Assembly: GCA_023443225.1 (NCBI GenBank)
Contig: JAEZVF010000104.1
Coordinates: 62,001-126,000 of the forward strand
Source: Bacillota bacterium
Lineage (GTDB): Bacteria > Bacillota > Clostridia > Lachnospirales > Lachnospiraceae
Length of the DNA stretch: 64,000 nucleotides
Direction: 5' to 3'
Part shown: one piece after another, positions 25,556-32,986 of the stretch
How positions within the stretch are numbered: position 1 is the first letter of the stretch
How the letters are laid out: the number at the start of each line of letters is the position of its first letter
The notes under the pieces: model-generated
The model's database searches: none
The model's input: the letters and a program-made list of their open reading frames with translations, nothing else
Told to the model about the DNA's origin: nothing
Made by a program: the position numbers and the translations under genes

Positions 25556-26743
25556 TCAAAGAAGTGCTACGGTCTCTCTTGCAATTGCCAGTTCTTCATT
25601 GGTTGGAATTACACATACTTTAACCTTAGAATCATCTGTGGATATAACTATTTCTTTTCCTCTGCTATTATTGTTCTCTTCATCTAATTTTATACCGAGG
25701 AACTCTAAATAAGATACTACTGCGGCTCTTATTTTCATATCGTTTTCGCCAAGGCCTGCGGTAAATGCAATTGCGTCAACTCCGTTCATAGCTGCAGCAT
25801 AAGATCCAATATATCTTACTACTCTATAAACAAAAACTTCTGTTGCAACTCTAGCTCTCTCATTACCAGCATTAGCAGCAGCCTCTAAATCACGGAAATC
25901 GCTGGATACACCAGACATTCCGTAAACTCCGGATTTCTTATTGAGAACATTCATAACCTCTTCGACTGACTTATTCTCTTTGTTCGCAATAAATTCAACA
26001 ATAGCCGGATCAATACTACCACTTCTTGTACCCATGATAAGCCCTTCTAATGGCGTAAATCCCATACTGGTATCTACAGACTTACCATTTAATACAGCAG
26101 ATATACTTGCTCCGTTGCCCAAATGGCATACAATGATTTTAGAGTTGTTATAATCCAATCCATTTATTAATGCAGCTTTGTGTGCTACATAGCTATGACT
26201 GGTGCCATGGAAACCATATCTTCTGATTTTATATTTTTCATAATATTCAAAAGGCAAGCCATAAAGGTATGCTTTTGGAGGCATGGTTTGATGAAATGCG
26301 GTATCAAACACTGCAACCATTGGAATTTCTGGCATAATTGCCTTACAAGCATTTATACCAATTAAATTCGCAGGGTTGTGTAATGGTGCAAGTTCATTAC
26401 ATTCTTCAATTGCCGCAAGTACTTCCTCATTAATACGTACGGAAGAAGCGAACTTCTCACCACCATGAACTACTCTATGACCTACTGCTTCAATTTCATC
26501 TAAAGACTTGATTACACCATGATTTTTGTCGGTAAGAGCTGCTAACACAAGTTTAATCGCTGCCTCATGATTATCCATGGGAGCCTCTACTACTATTTTT
26601 TCTCCTCCAGTAGGAGTATGGTTTAATCGACCATCAATTCCAATTCTTTCACAGAGACCAACAGCTAATGCTTGCTCAGTTTCGGAATCAATCAACTGAT
26701 ACTTTAAAGAAGAACTTCCACAATTAATAACTAAAACTTTCAT
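25556..26743 (-). CDS. ackA: Acetate kinase
   Basis: Converts acetyl phosphate and ADP to acetate and ATP, the main ATP-yielding step of acetate fermentation. The 395-residue product begins MKVLVINCGSSSLKYQL, the invariant kinase start with the nucleotide-binding Asn/Ser. GHRVVHGGEKF, VAVFDTAFHQTMP and RRYGFHGTSHSYV (catalytic His and Arg region) and GLGENDMKIR are intact. The ATG at 26743 has AGGTG upstream; the open frame extends to 26818 without family similarity. pta lies 214 nt upstream on the same strand with a terminator between them. Confidence 0.97.
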   Translation of the reverse strand: MKVLVINCGSSSLKYQLIDSETEQALAVGLCERIGIDGRLNHTPTGGEKIVVEAPMDNHEAAIKLVLAALTDKNHGVIKSLDEIEAVGHRVVHGGEKFASSVRINEEVLAAIEECNELAPLHNPANLIGINACKAIMPEIPMVAVFDTAFHQTMPPKAYLYGLPFEYYEKYKIRRYGFHGTSHSYVAHKAALINGLDYNNSKIIVCHLGNGASISAVLNGKSVDTSMGFTPLEGLIMGTRSGSIDPAIVEFIANKENKSVEEVMNVLNKKSGVYGMSGVSSDFRDLEAAANAGNERARVATEVFVYRVVRYIGSYAAAMNGVDAIAFTAGLGENDMKIRAAVVSYLEFLGIKLDEENNNSRGKEIVISTDDSKVKVCVIPTNEELAIARETVALL

Positions 26744-26892
26744 TTTTACACCTATTGCATACCTTGATTTTGTACAAGGTATTGCCATTTTATGGTAGTT
26801 GGAAGAATCCAATGGCATCCTTTCTTTTCTTTTATTTTTCCTCCAACCTTAATTCTTTACTATCCAAGTAAGAGTAGTATTGATATGTTTAT

Positions 26893-26898
26893 ATTATA
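26893..26898 (-). promoter_or_regulatory. Possible -10 element of ackA
   Basis: A perfect TATAAT on the minus strand 150 nt before the ackA start and just after the pta terminator. No good -35 is present at 16-18 nt, so this is only suggestive of independent ackA transcription. Confidence 0.35.
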
Positions 26899-26910
26899 GT
26901 CTTCAACAGG

Positions 26911-26945
26911 AAAAGGCAGGGTCTATGATTGCTATCCTACCTTTT
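26911..26945 (-). terminator. Terminator after pta
   Basis: On the minus strand AAAAGGTAGGAT pairs with ACCCTGCCTTTT (one mismatch, one wobble) around an 11-nt loop, ending in TTTTCC. It begins 13 nt after the pta stop codon. It could reduce read-through into ackA and so set the ratio of the two enzymes. Confidence 0.6.
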
Positions 26946-26957
26946 ACATAAGCCACA

Positions 26958-27959
26958 CTATTTGGAAGCTACCCCCGCCTGAACAGCAGTAACAGCAACT
27001 ACTCCAACAATATCATCAGCAGAACAGCCTCTTGATAAATCATTTACCGGTTTAGCTATGCCTTGAGTAATTGGTCCGTATGCTTCCGCTTTTGCAAGTC
27101 TTTGTGTTAATTTGTAGCCAATATTACCGGCATCTAAATCAGGGAAAATTAAAACATTGGCTTTACCGGCAATATCACTGCCAGGAGCCTTTGATGCACC
27201 TACACTTGGTACAATGGCTGCATCCAATTGAAATTCTCCATCTATTTTAATATCTGGGTAAGTTTCCTTAGCAATCTTGGTTGCTTCTACGACCTTATCT
27301 ACGTCGGCATGTTTGGCACTTCCTTTTGTAGAATGGGATAACATAGCTACAACAGGCTCTTCACCCACTAGCAATTCAAAACTCTTAGCCGAGCTTCCAG
27401 CAATAGCAGCCAGTTCTTCAGCATTTGGATTCTGATTTAATCCAGCATCAGAGAATACAAAGGTTCCATTGGAGCCATATTCACAATTAGGTACTACCAT
27501 CAAGAAGAAAGCGGACACTAACTTAGTTCCTGGGGAGGTTTTTAATATTTGAAGAGAAGGTCTTAATACATCCGCAGTTGAATTAACAGCACCTGCCACC
27601 ATACCATCTGCATCACCTGCTTTTACCATAGTAACCCCAAATGTCAAATAATCCTTCGTTAAAGCTTCTTTTGCTAATTCAGGAGTCATTCCTTTACTTT
27701 TTCTAAGTTCAACTAAAAGATCAACATATGAATCCAGTTTTGTTGTAGTTGCCGGATCAATAATTGTTGCTGCATCAAGATTTAGCCCATCTGCTACTTT
27801 TTTGATATCCTCTGCATTACCAACGAGAACCAGATTAGCAATTCCCTCTTCTAAAACCATAGAAGCAGCCTCTAAAGTTCTTCTATCACCAGTTTCCGGT
27901 AATACGATAGTTTTTTTGTTTTGTTTTGCTCTTTGTTTAATACCATCAATGAATCCCAC
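26958..27959 (-). CDS. pta: Phosphate acetyltransferase
   Basis: Converts acetyl-CoA and phosphate to acetyl phosphate for AckA. The short, single-domain form of 333 residues: GFIDGIKQRAKQNKKTIVLPE at the start, GMVAGAVNSTADVLRPSLQI, FVFSDAGLNQNPNAEELAAIA and NVLIFPDLDAGNIGYKLTQRL. The start is a GTG at 27959, chosen because AAAGGAG lies 9 nt upstream and it matches the family N-terminus; an open reading extends 30 codons further but overlaps the promoter. A good sigma-A promoter lies about 60 nt upstream. Confidence 0.96.
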   Translation of the reverse strand: MGFIDGIKQRAKQNKKTIVLPETGDRRTLEAASMVLEEGIANLVLVGNAEDIKKVADGLNLDAATIIDPATTTKLDSYVDLLVELRKSKGMTPELAKEALTKDYLTFGVTMVKAGDADGMVAGAVNSTADVLRPSLQILKTSPGTKLVSAFFLMVVPNCEYGSNGTFVFSDAGLNQNPNAEELAAIAGSSAKSFELLVGEEPVVAMLSHSTKGSAKHADVDKVVEATKIAKETYPDIKIDGEFQLDAAIVPSVGASKAPGSDIAGKANVLIFPDLDAGNIGYKLTQRLAKAEAYGPITQGIAKPVNDLSRGCSADDIVGVVAVTAVQAGVASK

Positions 27960-28020
27960 TTTATATATCTCCTTTCGTATTTGCATGCAAAACTTGTTTC
28001 GTTTGCAAAGCACCTTATTC

Positions 28021-28049
28021 ATTATAATCCAAATATTTTTTGTATACAA
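28021..28049 (-). promoter_or_regulatory. Sigma-A promoter of pta
   Basis: On the minus strand TTGTAT (28049-28044), 17-nt spacer, perfect TATAAT (28026-28021). The -35 overlaps the palindrome TTGTATACAA. TGTATACAAAAAA occurs again about 37 bp upstream, a possible operator pair. Confidence 0.7.
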
Positions 28050-28238
28050 GTCAGAATTCTATATATTTCAACTTTTTTTGTATACATTTTGTTTTTCAAA
28101 TCAATTTATTTACAAATAAAGTTATAAATCACTTAAATATAGAAAGACTTTATGTTTCCTTAGTATTTACATTTCAAAAATTCTAATACTTAGAATAAAA
28201 CAACATATAGACAAAAGATTAACAATAGATAAATCAAA

Positions 28239-28278
28239 AAATACCTTAAAATCTTCTGAAAAGAATTTTAAGGTATTT
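28239..28278 (-). terminator. Long AT-rich terminator downstream of agrB
   Basis: AAATACCTTAAAAT pairs perfectly with ATTTTAAGGTATTT, with a short inner hairpin. On the minus strand it is followed by a T-run (GGTATTTTTTGATTT). It lies 275 nt after the agrB stop, so any agr read-through or a separate short RNA would end here. Confidence 0.75.
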
Positions 28279-28552
28279 ATAATCTAAATAGTTTTGTGCC
28301 CTTCTAGCCTAAAGAGTAGAAATGTAACAAAGTACTAGATATTGCAATCATTTCAATACTCTTTAGTCAAGATAGGTGCTTTTCCAGTACACATAAGAAA
28401 TTGATTTCTATCAATATCTATTGTCTCAAACAAATATGTTTATTTGAAACGACACACATTGTAATGCTGTATTGTAGGGGATATAACATTATGGTGTGTC
28501 AGCATATTGATTGTAATTAGATGAATGTTTCTAACTTATGTAAGTATGTATA
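28279..28552 (-). other. ORF-free stretch with two large inverted repeats between agrB and its terminator
   Basis: No coding region was found here on either strand. Two inverted repeats stand out. At 28309-28366, CTAAAGAGTAGAAATG pairs with CATTTCAATACTCTTTAG, a 16-bp stem with a 2-nt bulge and a 24-nt loop. At 28451-28500, GACACAC...TAATG pairs with CATTA...GTGTGTC around a 20-nt loop. A third small hairpin CAAATA/TATTTG lies between them. None has a T-run, but all precede the terminator at 28239. It may be a structured 3' untranslated region or a small RNA. No clear separate promoter was found. Confidence 0.4.
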
Positions 28553-29125
28553 TTATTGAGAATCTTTAATAACCACACCAAACAAAGCAATTCCCAATTC
28601 ATAAGTTAAGCTCAATGTTATTATAAAACTGAAATAATTGAGCGAAAACACCCGTAATACTGTTACTAAACCTAAACATACCATTATTATTATTCCGGCT
28701 TTTTTCTTATAATGATTCTTTTCAATTGAATCTAATGGTTTATTACTAGATTCTACCGGAACGATTATAAAAAGTAATAGGCTTACTACAAATGCCCATA
28801 TAATACTATGATTCATAATAAAGGAAGGGGCATTTTTCATCATGAATATGGCCGTAAGTACGGCTCCACATGATACAAAATAACAATTCAATGGTGTCTT
28901 TGCGTGATAACCTCCTGAATAAACTCTTAATGGAATAAAAACGATTAAGAAAACAACCAGTTCACGCAACATGTGAAGCCATAAACCTAATAATAAATAG
29001 GTTATAATATGTACGGCTTTCATGATAAAACACTCAATACCAAATCGATAAACTTCGTAATCCTCTTTACTAATTATTTCATTCTGAACCAACCTATCAG
29101 CTAGGTGATGAGAAACTGAAAACAT
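28553..29125 (-). CDS. agrB: AgrB-like peptide-processing membrane endopeptidase
   Basis: Membrane cysteine endopeptidase of 190 residues that cuts the C-terminal tail of AgrD and forms the cyclic thiolactone peptide. The catalytic region reads RVYSGGYHAKTPLNCYF: His and Cys are seven residues apart, as in S. aureus AgrB (His77, Cys84). Four to six membrane segments follow the usual pattern (IITYLLLGLWLHM, LVVFLIVFIPL, and two in the C-terminal half). It starts 2 nt after the AgrD stop codon and shares its promoter. The peptide released should be sensed by the AgrC-like kinase encoded upstream. Confidence 0.92.
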   Translation of the reverse strand: MFSVSHHLADRLVQNEIISKEDYEVYRFGIECFIMKAVHIITYLLLGLWLHMLRELVVFLIVFIPLRVYSGGYHAKTPLNCYFVSCGAVLTAIFMMKNAPSFIMNHSIIWAFVVSLLLFIIVPVESSNKPLDSIEKNHYKKKAGIIIMVCLGLVTVLRVFSLNYFSFIITLSLTYELGIALFGVVIKDSQ

Positions 29126-29127
29126 AA

Positions 29128-29274
29128 TTAGAATTTTCTGAGTTTACTTACTGATTGAGGTAGCTTAGACTGGTACCCAATAAAAACGCAAGCGGTATTT
29201 GCTGCTTTTTTGGATGAATCCAACGCTACCTTTGATACCATGTTTAACACTGCACGTTCTACTTGTTTCTTCAT
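29128..29274 (-). CDS. agrD: AgrD-like cyclic autoinducer peptide precursor (48 residues)
   Basis: A short frame with ATG at 29274, preceded by GGAGGT 7 nt away. The N-terminal ~26 residues (MKKQVERAVLNMVSKVALDS onward) form an amphipathic helix for membrane targeting. The rest reads NTA followed by CVFIGYQSKLPQSVSKLRKF: a single Cys (residue 29), a hydrophobic run, then a charged tail with Pro and the ending KLRKF, as in clostridial AgrD precursors. The mature signal is probably a thiolactone of Cys29 with Tyr34 or a neighbour; the exact ends are a guess. Its place directly before agrB supports the call. Confidence 0.88.
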   Translation of the reverse strand: MKKQVERAVLNMVSKVALDSSKKAANTACVFIGYQSKLPQSVSKLRKF

Positions 29275-29324
29275 ATACTCTACCTCCATTAAATTAAAAC
29301 ATTGACAAGTTGTTTTACACTTGC

Positions 29325-29353
29325 ATTTTATATAATTAAACTAATTTTGGCAA
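29325..29353 (-). promoter_or_regulatory. Promoter of agrDB
   Basis: On the minus strand TTGCCA (29353-29348), 17-nt spacer and TAAAAT (29330-29325), about 50 nt before agrD. A perfect 20-bp tandem repeat begins about 7 nt upstream of the -35, the expected place for an activator of the AgrA/LytTR type. Confidence 0.6.
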
Positions 29354-29360
29354 TAGCTTT

Positions 29361-29400
29361 TGTCTATTCTACATGTTTTTTGTCTATTCTACATGTTTTT
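29361..29400. repeat. Perfect 20-bp tandem direct repeat, candidate AgrA binding site
   Basis: TGTCTATTCTACATGTTTTT occurs twice head to tail without a gap (29361-29380 and 29381-29400). Identity extends 3 bases into the preceding TTT. The 20-bp period is about two helical turns. LytTR regulators such as AgrA bind two direct half-sites at about this period beside the -35. The repeat lies between agrC and the agrD promoter, so it is likely the autoregulatory site. Confidence 0.75.
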
Positions 29401-29409
29401 GTATTAAAT

Positions 29410-30723
29410 TTACATATATCTTCCTAGTTTTGAGATAACAATATTACAAGCAAACATATTGCCTTCTCTTTGAATATCAATATCACCGTTATATTTGTTA
29501 ACTACTTTTAACACGTTTCCTATACCAAAACCACCATGATTTTTCTTGCTTGATTTCATCTTTAATCCAACGTATATTGGTTCATCCGTCATGGTGTTTT
29601 TAATGTTTATAACTACTAAATTATTAAATGCACCAACATGTACAAAAATACATTTTTCACCTTCTAATTCCATACAGGCTTCTATTGAATTATCTAATAA
29701 ATTGGCAAATATAGTCGTCAAATCAATATTATCAATGAATTTTAAATCCACATTATCTATCATACAATTAAATACAATATTGTTATTCTCAGCTATTCGC
29801 TTCTTATCATTTAAAATAATATTAAGCATCCTATTATCAGAAAAATAATTCATCTCAAAAGAGCCTATAATTGAATTGATATTCGTTGTATATTCTTCAG
29901 CTGTCTCAATTTCTTTATTTCGATACAACTCCTCTATTGACCAAATATGCCGTTTGACATCATGGAGAATACTTAAGGATTCTCTATACTGCTGCTCTAG
30001 ATGATCATAATATAGATATTGCATCTTAGACTGCTGTAAAAATAAATTATTTTCAAATTGTAATTGATTAATTTCTGATGTGATTTCCAATAAATTTATG
30101 AAATATGTATTTAAAACAACGGTACCAACTGAATTGATCATTACTAAGACAATATCTCTATGTTTAGATGATGCACTTATTAAAATATACATGCTATATA
30201 AATTTAATAAACTAAATAATGTATATAAAATTGATATAAAATATTGTTTATGTGTTAATTCTTTAATCTCCTTTTTCTTTAATACTTGTATAATAATCAG
30301 TCTGTAAATAAATATAACAAAAATTTGATTAGCAGCTAAATCTAAAAAAACATTCATTTCTGTTGAAACAATCTTTATTTCGAAAATATTAAGAAAGAAA
30401 TGAATAAAAACCAGTCCAGAAAATTCACATGCGCCAATGCATAAAATTAAACATATATTATAAATTATAATTCTTTTACTATTTCCAGAAAAAAGTTTAA
30501 TTCCCAAAAAAACCGCAAGAGCTAACGTAACAAAAAAATTCAAAAAGCTTATGTGCACTGCATTAACGGTTGCTAATATTACGATAAAAAGCAGTTTTAC
30601 GAATTGATAAATTTTCTTATTCTTATAAGTACGCTCGAATAATTTATTCATAAAATCAAATATTATGCTTACTGATACAAGACTAGATATAAGTAACCCT
30701 ACAATGTAAATAATATCATCCAT
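29410..30723 (-). CDS. agrC: AgrC-like sensor histidine kinase with GHKL ATPase domain
   Basis: Sensor of 437 residues. The N-terminal ~200 residues hold six or seven membrane segments, the receptor for the cyclic peptide. The dimerisation region carries HDVKRHIWSIEELY with the phospho-accepting His. The GHKL-type ATPase domain has NLLDNSIEACM (N box) and GGFGIGNVLKVVNKYNG (G box). The ATG at 30723 has GGGGGA 8 nt upstream and follows the AgrA stop by 24 nt. The gene is very AT-rich (11 G/C in 60 bases at 30061-30120), unlike the flanking housekeeping genes. It should phosphorylate the AgrA-like regulator encoded just upstream. Confidence 0.9.
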   Translation of the reverse strand: MDDIIYIVGLLISSLVSVSIIFDFMNKLFERTYKNKKIYQFVKLLFIVILATVNAVHISFLNFFVTLALAVFLGIKLFSGNSKRIIIYNICLILCIGACEFSGLVFIHFFLNIFEIKIVSTEMNVFLDLAANQIFVIFIYRLIIIQVLKKKEIKELTHKQYFISILYTLFSLLNLYSMYILISASSKHRDIVLVMINSVGTVVLNTYFINLLEITSEINQLQFENNLFLQQSKMQYLYYDHLEQQYRESLSILHDVKRHIWSIEELYRNKEIETAEEYTTNINSIIGSFEMNYFSDNRMLNIILNDKKRIAENNNIVFNCMIDNVDLKFIDNIDLTTIFANLLDNSIEACMELEGEKCIFVHVGAFNNLVVINIKNTMTDEPIYVGLKMKSSKKNHGGFGIGNVLKVVNKYNGDIDIQREGNMFACNIVISKLGRYM

Positions 30724-30747
30724 GATTATTTCCCCCGGAAACAACGA

Positions 30748-31482
30748 TTATTTTTTTCTAACTTTCCTTTCCAAAAAACTCCTCATAACCTGCTTGAATT
30801 CAGCAGCTCGTTTTTGAGCCAAAGGAATAACGTCATTATTTATCATAAAAATTTCATCTTTCACATAATCTTTCATGTAATTAATATTAATGATAAAACT
30901 TTGATGCGAAAGTATAAAATCATAAGGTTTTACTCTGTTCTCAATAGAGGATATTGTTTCATACAAAGTAAAGTTTCCTTTTTTTGTTACAACTTTAATC
31001 TTTCTGTCTTCTCGTTCGAAATAGTAGATATCTTCTAAAGCTATCCGTAACTGGTTTTTGCCTGCATTAAATTCCATAATAACATGTCTGCTGTCTTCAT
31101 TCTCTCTTCGATGTAGAATTCTTGCTATGACTTCATCCAGTTGATGATAGATTTCGGCCTTCTTGATTGGTTTTTCCAAATACTCGAAAGCATGAACGGA
31201 CAATGCTTCTTTCGTATATCCACTATAACTAGTTAGATATATTATTTCTACGATTTTGTCTTCTTTTCGGATCTTTTTTGCAGTTTCAAATCCATTCATT
31301 CCAGTCATATATACATCCAGAAAAATAACGTCATACTTCTGTACTACATTTAATAAGCTCTCCCCAGAGTTAAATGTATCACAATAAAAATCCTCTGATT
31401 TTTCGATTTCATATACCGAAATAATGTTTTTTAATTGTTCCGTTATTTGTATATCGTCATCACATATTGCTATTCTTATCAC
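30748..31482 (-). CDS. agrA: AgrA-like response regulator with LytTR DNA-binding domain
   Basis: Regulator of 244 residues. The receiver domain begins MIRIAICDDDIQITEQL; the phospho-acceptor Asp is in YDVIFLDVYMTGMNG and the conserved Lys in FEYLEKPIKK. The C-terminal ~105 residues are a LytTR domain (IALEDIYYFEREDRKIKVVT, then FILSHQSFIININYMKDY). The start is the GTG at 31482, which has GGGGGG 8 nt upstream and gives the canonical start; another GTG lies three codons earlier. It precedes agrC, an order unlike the BDCA order of staphylococci. Likely target: the tandem repeat at 29361. Confidence 0.92.
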   Translation of the reverse strand: MIRIAICDDDIQITEQLKNIISVYEIEKSEDFYCDTFNSGESLLNVVQKYDVIFLDVYMTGMNGFETAKKIRKEDKIVEIIYLTSYSGYTKEALSVHAFEYLEKPIKKAEIYHQLDEVIARILHRRENEDSRHVIMEFNAGKNQLRIALEDIYYFEREDRKIKVVTKKGNFTLYETISSIENRVKPYDFILSHQSFIININYMKDYVKDEIFMINNDVIPLAQKRAAEFKQVMRSFLERKVRKK

Positions 31483-31663
31483 TATATACACCCCCCTAAT
31501 TCTTCACCTAATATTATAACTACAATTTTTGTTAAAACAACCATTATTTTGATAATATATACAAATTTGTGCATATTTATTGTTTAATGACTTATTACAA
31601 CGTTTATGTAAATAATTAATACTAGGTTACAACTTTGAGTTAAACTCTTATTGTCTGTATATT

Positions 31664-31677
31664 GATAGAATTCTATC
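31664..31677. promoter_or_regulatory. 14-bp perfect palindrome upstream of tmcAL
   Basis: GATAGAATTCTATC is a perfect palindrome centred in the 236-nt gap between divergent agrA and tmcAL, about 50 nt before the tmcAL start. A TACAAT -10-like element for the plus strand lies about 15 nt downstream. It could bind a dimeric regulator of either gene. Confidence 0.35.
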
Positions 31678-31727
31678 GAATATTATGTTACAATATCATA
31701 AAATTCTAATCGGAGGGCTATTCGTCC

Positions 31728-32972
31728 ATGAAGGTTGTTGGTTTAATAACGGAATATAATCCGTTTCATAATGGTCATCTATATCATATTCAAGAAGCAA
31801 AAAGAATCACTGGAGCAGAGGTAGCTATCGTTGTAATGAGTGGTAATTTTGTTCAACGTGGTACTCCTGCGTTTATTGATAAATATAGTCGCACTCAAAT
31901 GGCCCTATCTTGTGGTGCCGATATTGTGTTGGAACTTCCAGTTTGTTATGCAACCGGCAGTGCCGAATTTTTTGCACTTGGTGCCGTTTCCATCTTAGAT
32001 AAATTAGGAATCGTAGACTTTTTATGTTTTGGTAGCGAATGTGGAGACATCACATCCATAACTTCGATCGCTAAGATTTTAATGAATGAACCTAAAGAAT
32101 ATAAAGAAATCCTGACGTCATTAATCAAAAAGGGGAAAACATATCCTGCTGCCAGAATGGAAGCAATTAAGCTATATGCACCGTATATTGAAGATTCCTT
32201 ACTTACATCTCCAAATAATATTTTAGGAATTGAGTATAGTAAAGCACTTCTTAAATTAAATAGTTCCATACAAGCAATTACAATGAAAAGAAAAGATGCA
32301 GCATATCATGAAGTGGAATTGACAGAATCGAAATCTTTTGCCATTAGTTCTGCGACTGCAATACGTAAGTCTCTTCGAGGGAAGCAATACCTATCTGATA
32401 TTAAACCACATGTGCCAGAATCCGTTTATTCTATTCTACAATCTGAGTTTGGGAAGAAATATCCAATTTATGAAGAGGATTATACTTTATTATTAAATTA
32501 TAAACTAATGCAGGAATCCGCTATGTCACTTACAGCATATACAGATGTGACTTCAGATATGGCAAATAGAATCAGTAGAATTGATTCATCTGGTTTATCT
32601 TTCTTACAATTAGCAGCAGTGATTAAGACAAGGCAATGGACATTAACCAGAGTCAATCGGGTACTAATCCATATCCTTTTAAATCTTTACAAAGAAAATT
32701 TCGAGCAATTTAATCAATCCGGTTACACACAGTATGCACGGATTTTAGGAATAAAAAAAGCATCCTCTCACTTTATTAGGCAAATAATAAAAAATGAGAG
32801 GATACCCGTGATAACGAAACTGGCAGATGCCGATACCGTATTGTCTGCTTGTGGGAAAAAGATGCTAAAAGAAGATATTTTCGCGTCTCATCTGTACAAT
32901 CACATTACATTTAACAAATTTGGCTATTTAGCCAAGGATGAATTTACACACGGAATAATACTACAAGAATAG
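31728..32972 (+). CDS. tmcAL: tRNA(Met) cytidine acetate ligase TmcAL (YlbM family)
   Basis: Makes N4-acetylcytidine at the wobble base of elongator tRNA-Met using acetate and ATP. The 414-residue product starts MKVVGLITEYNPFHNGHLYH, the nucleotidyltransferase motif with HNGH. MSGNFVQRGTPAFIDKYSRTQMAL, ADIVLELPVCYATGSAEFFALGA and SSATAIRKSLRG are further family signatures. GGAGG lies 9 nt before the ATG. Nearby acetate-forming pta/ackA supply its substrate. In B. subtilis ylbM lies near yceD-rpmF and the ylbH-coaD-ylbJ genes, as here. It converges with pepF at 14 nt. Confidence 0.95.
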   Translation: MKVVGLITEYNPFHNGHLYHIQEAKRITGAEVAIVVMSGNFVQRGTPAFIDKYSRTQMALSCGADIVLELPVCYATGSAEFFALGAVSILDKLGIVDFLCFGSECGDITSITSIAKILMNEPKEYKEILTSLIKKGKTYPAARMEAIKLYAPYIEDSLLTSPNNILGIEYSKALLKLNSSIQAITMKRKDAAYHEVELTESKSFAISSATAIRKSLRGKQYLSDIKPHVPESVYSILQSEFGKKYPIYEEDYTLLLNYKLMQESAMSLTAYTDVTSDMANRISRIDSSGLSFLQLAAVIKTRQWTLTRVNRVLIHILLNLYKENFEQFNQSGYTQYARILGIKKASSHFIRQIIKNERIPVITKLADADTVLSACGKKMLKEDIFASHLYNHITFNKFGYLAKDEFTHGIILQE

Positions 32973-32986
32973 CTTGTGTTTTAAAC

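Noticed and set aside
27960..28049. N-terminal extension of Pta
   Set aside because: It would cover the promoter and ribosome site; the GTG at 27959 matches the family start.
29361..29400. CRISPR-like repeat
   Set aside because: Only two copies with no spacer between them and no cas genes; a promoter-linked regulator site fits better.
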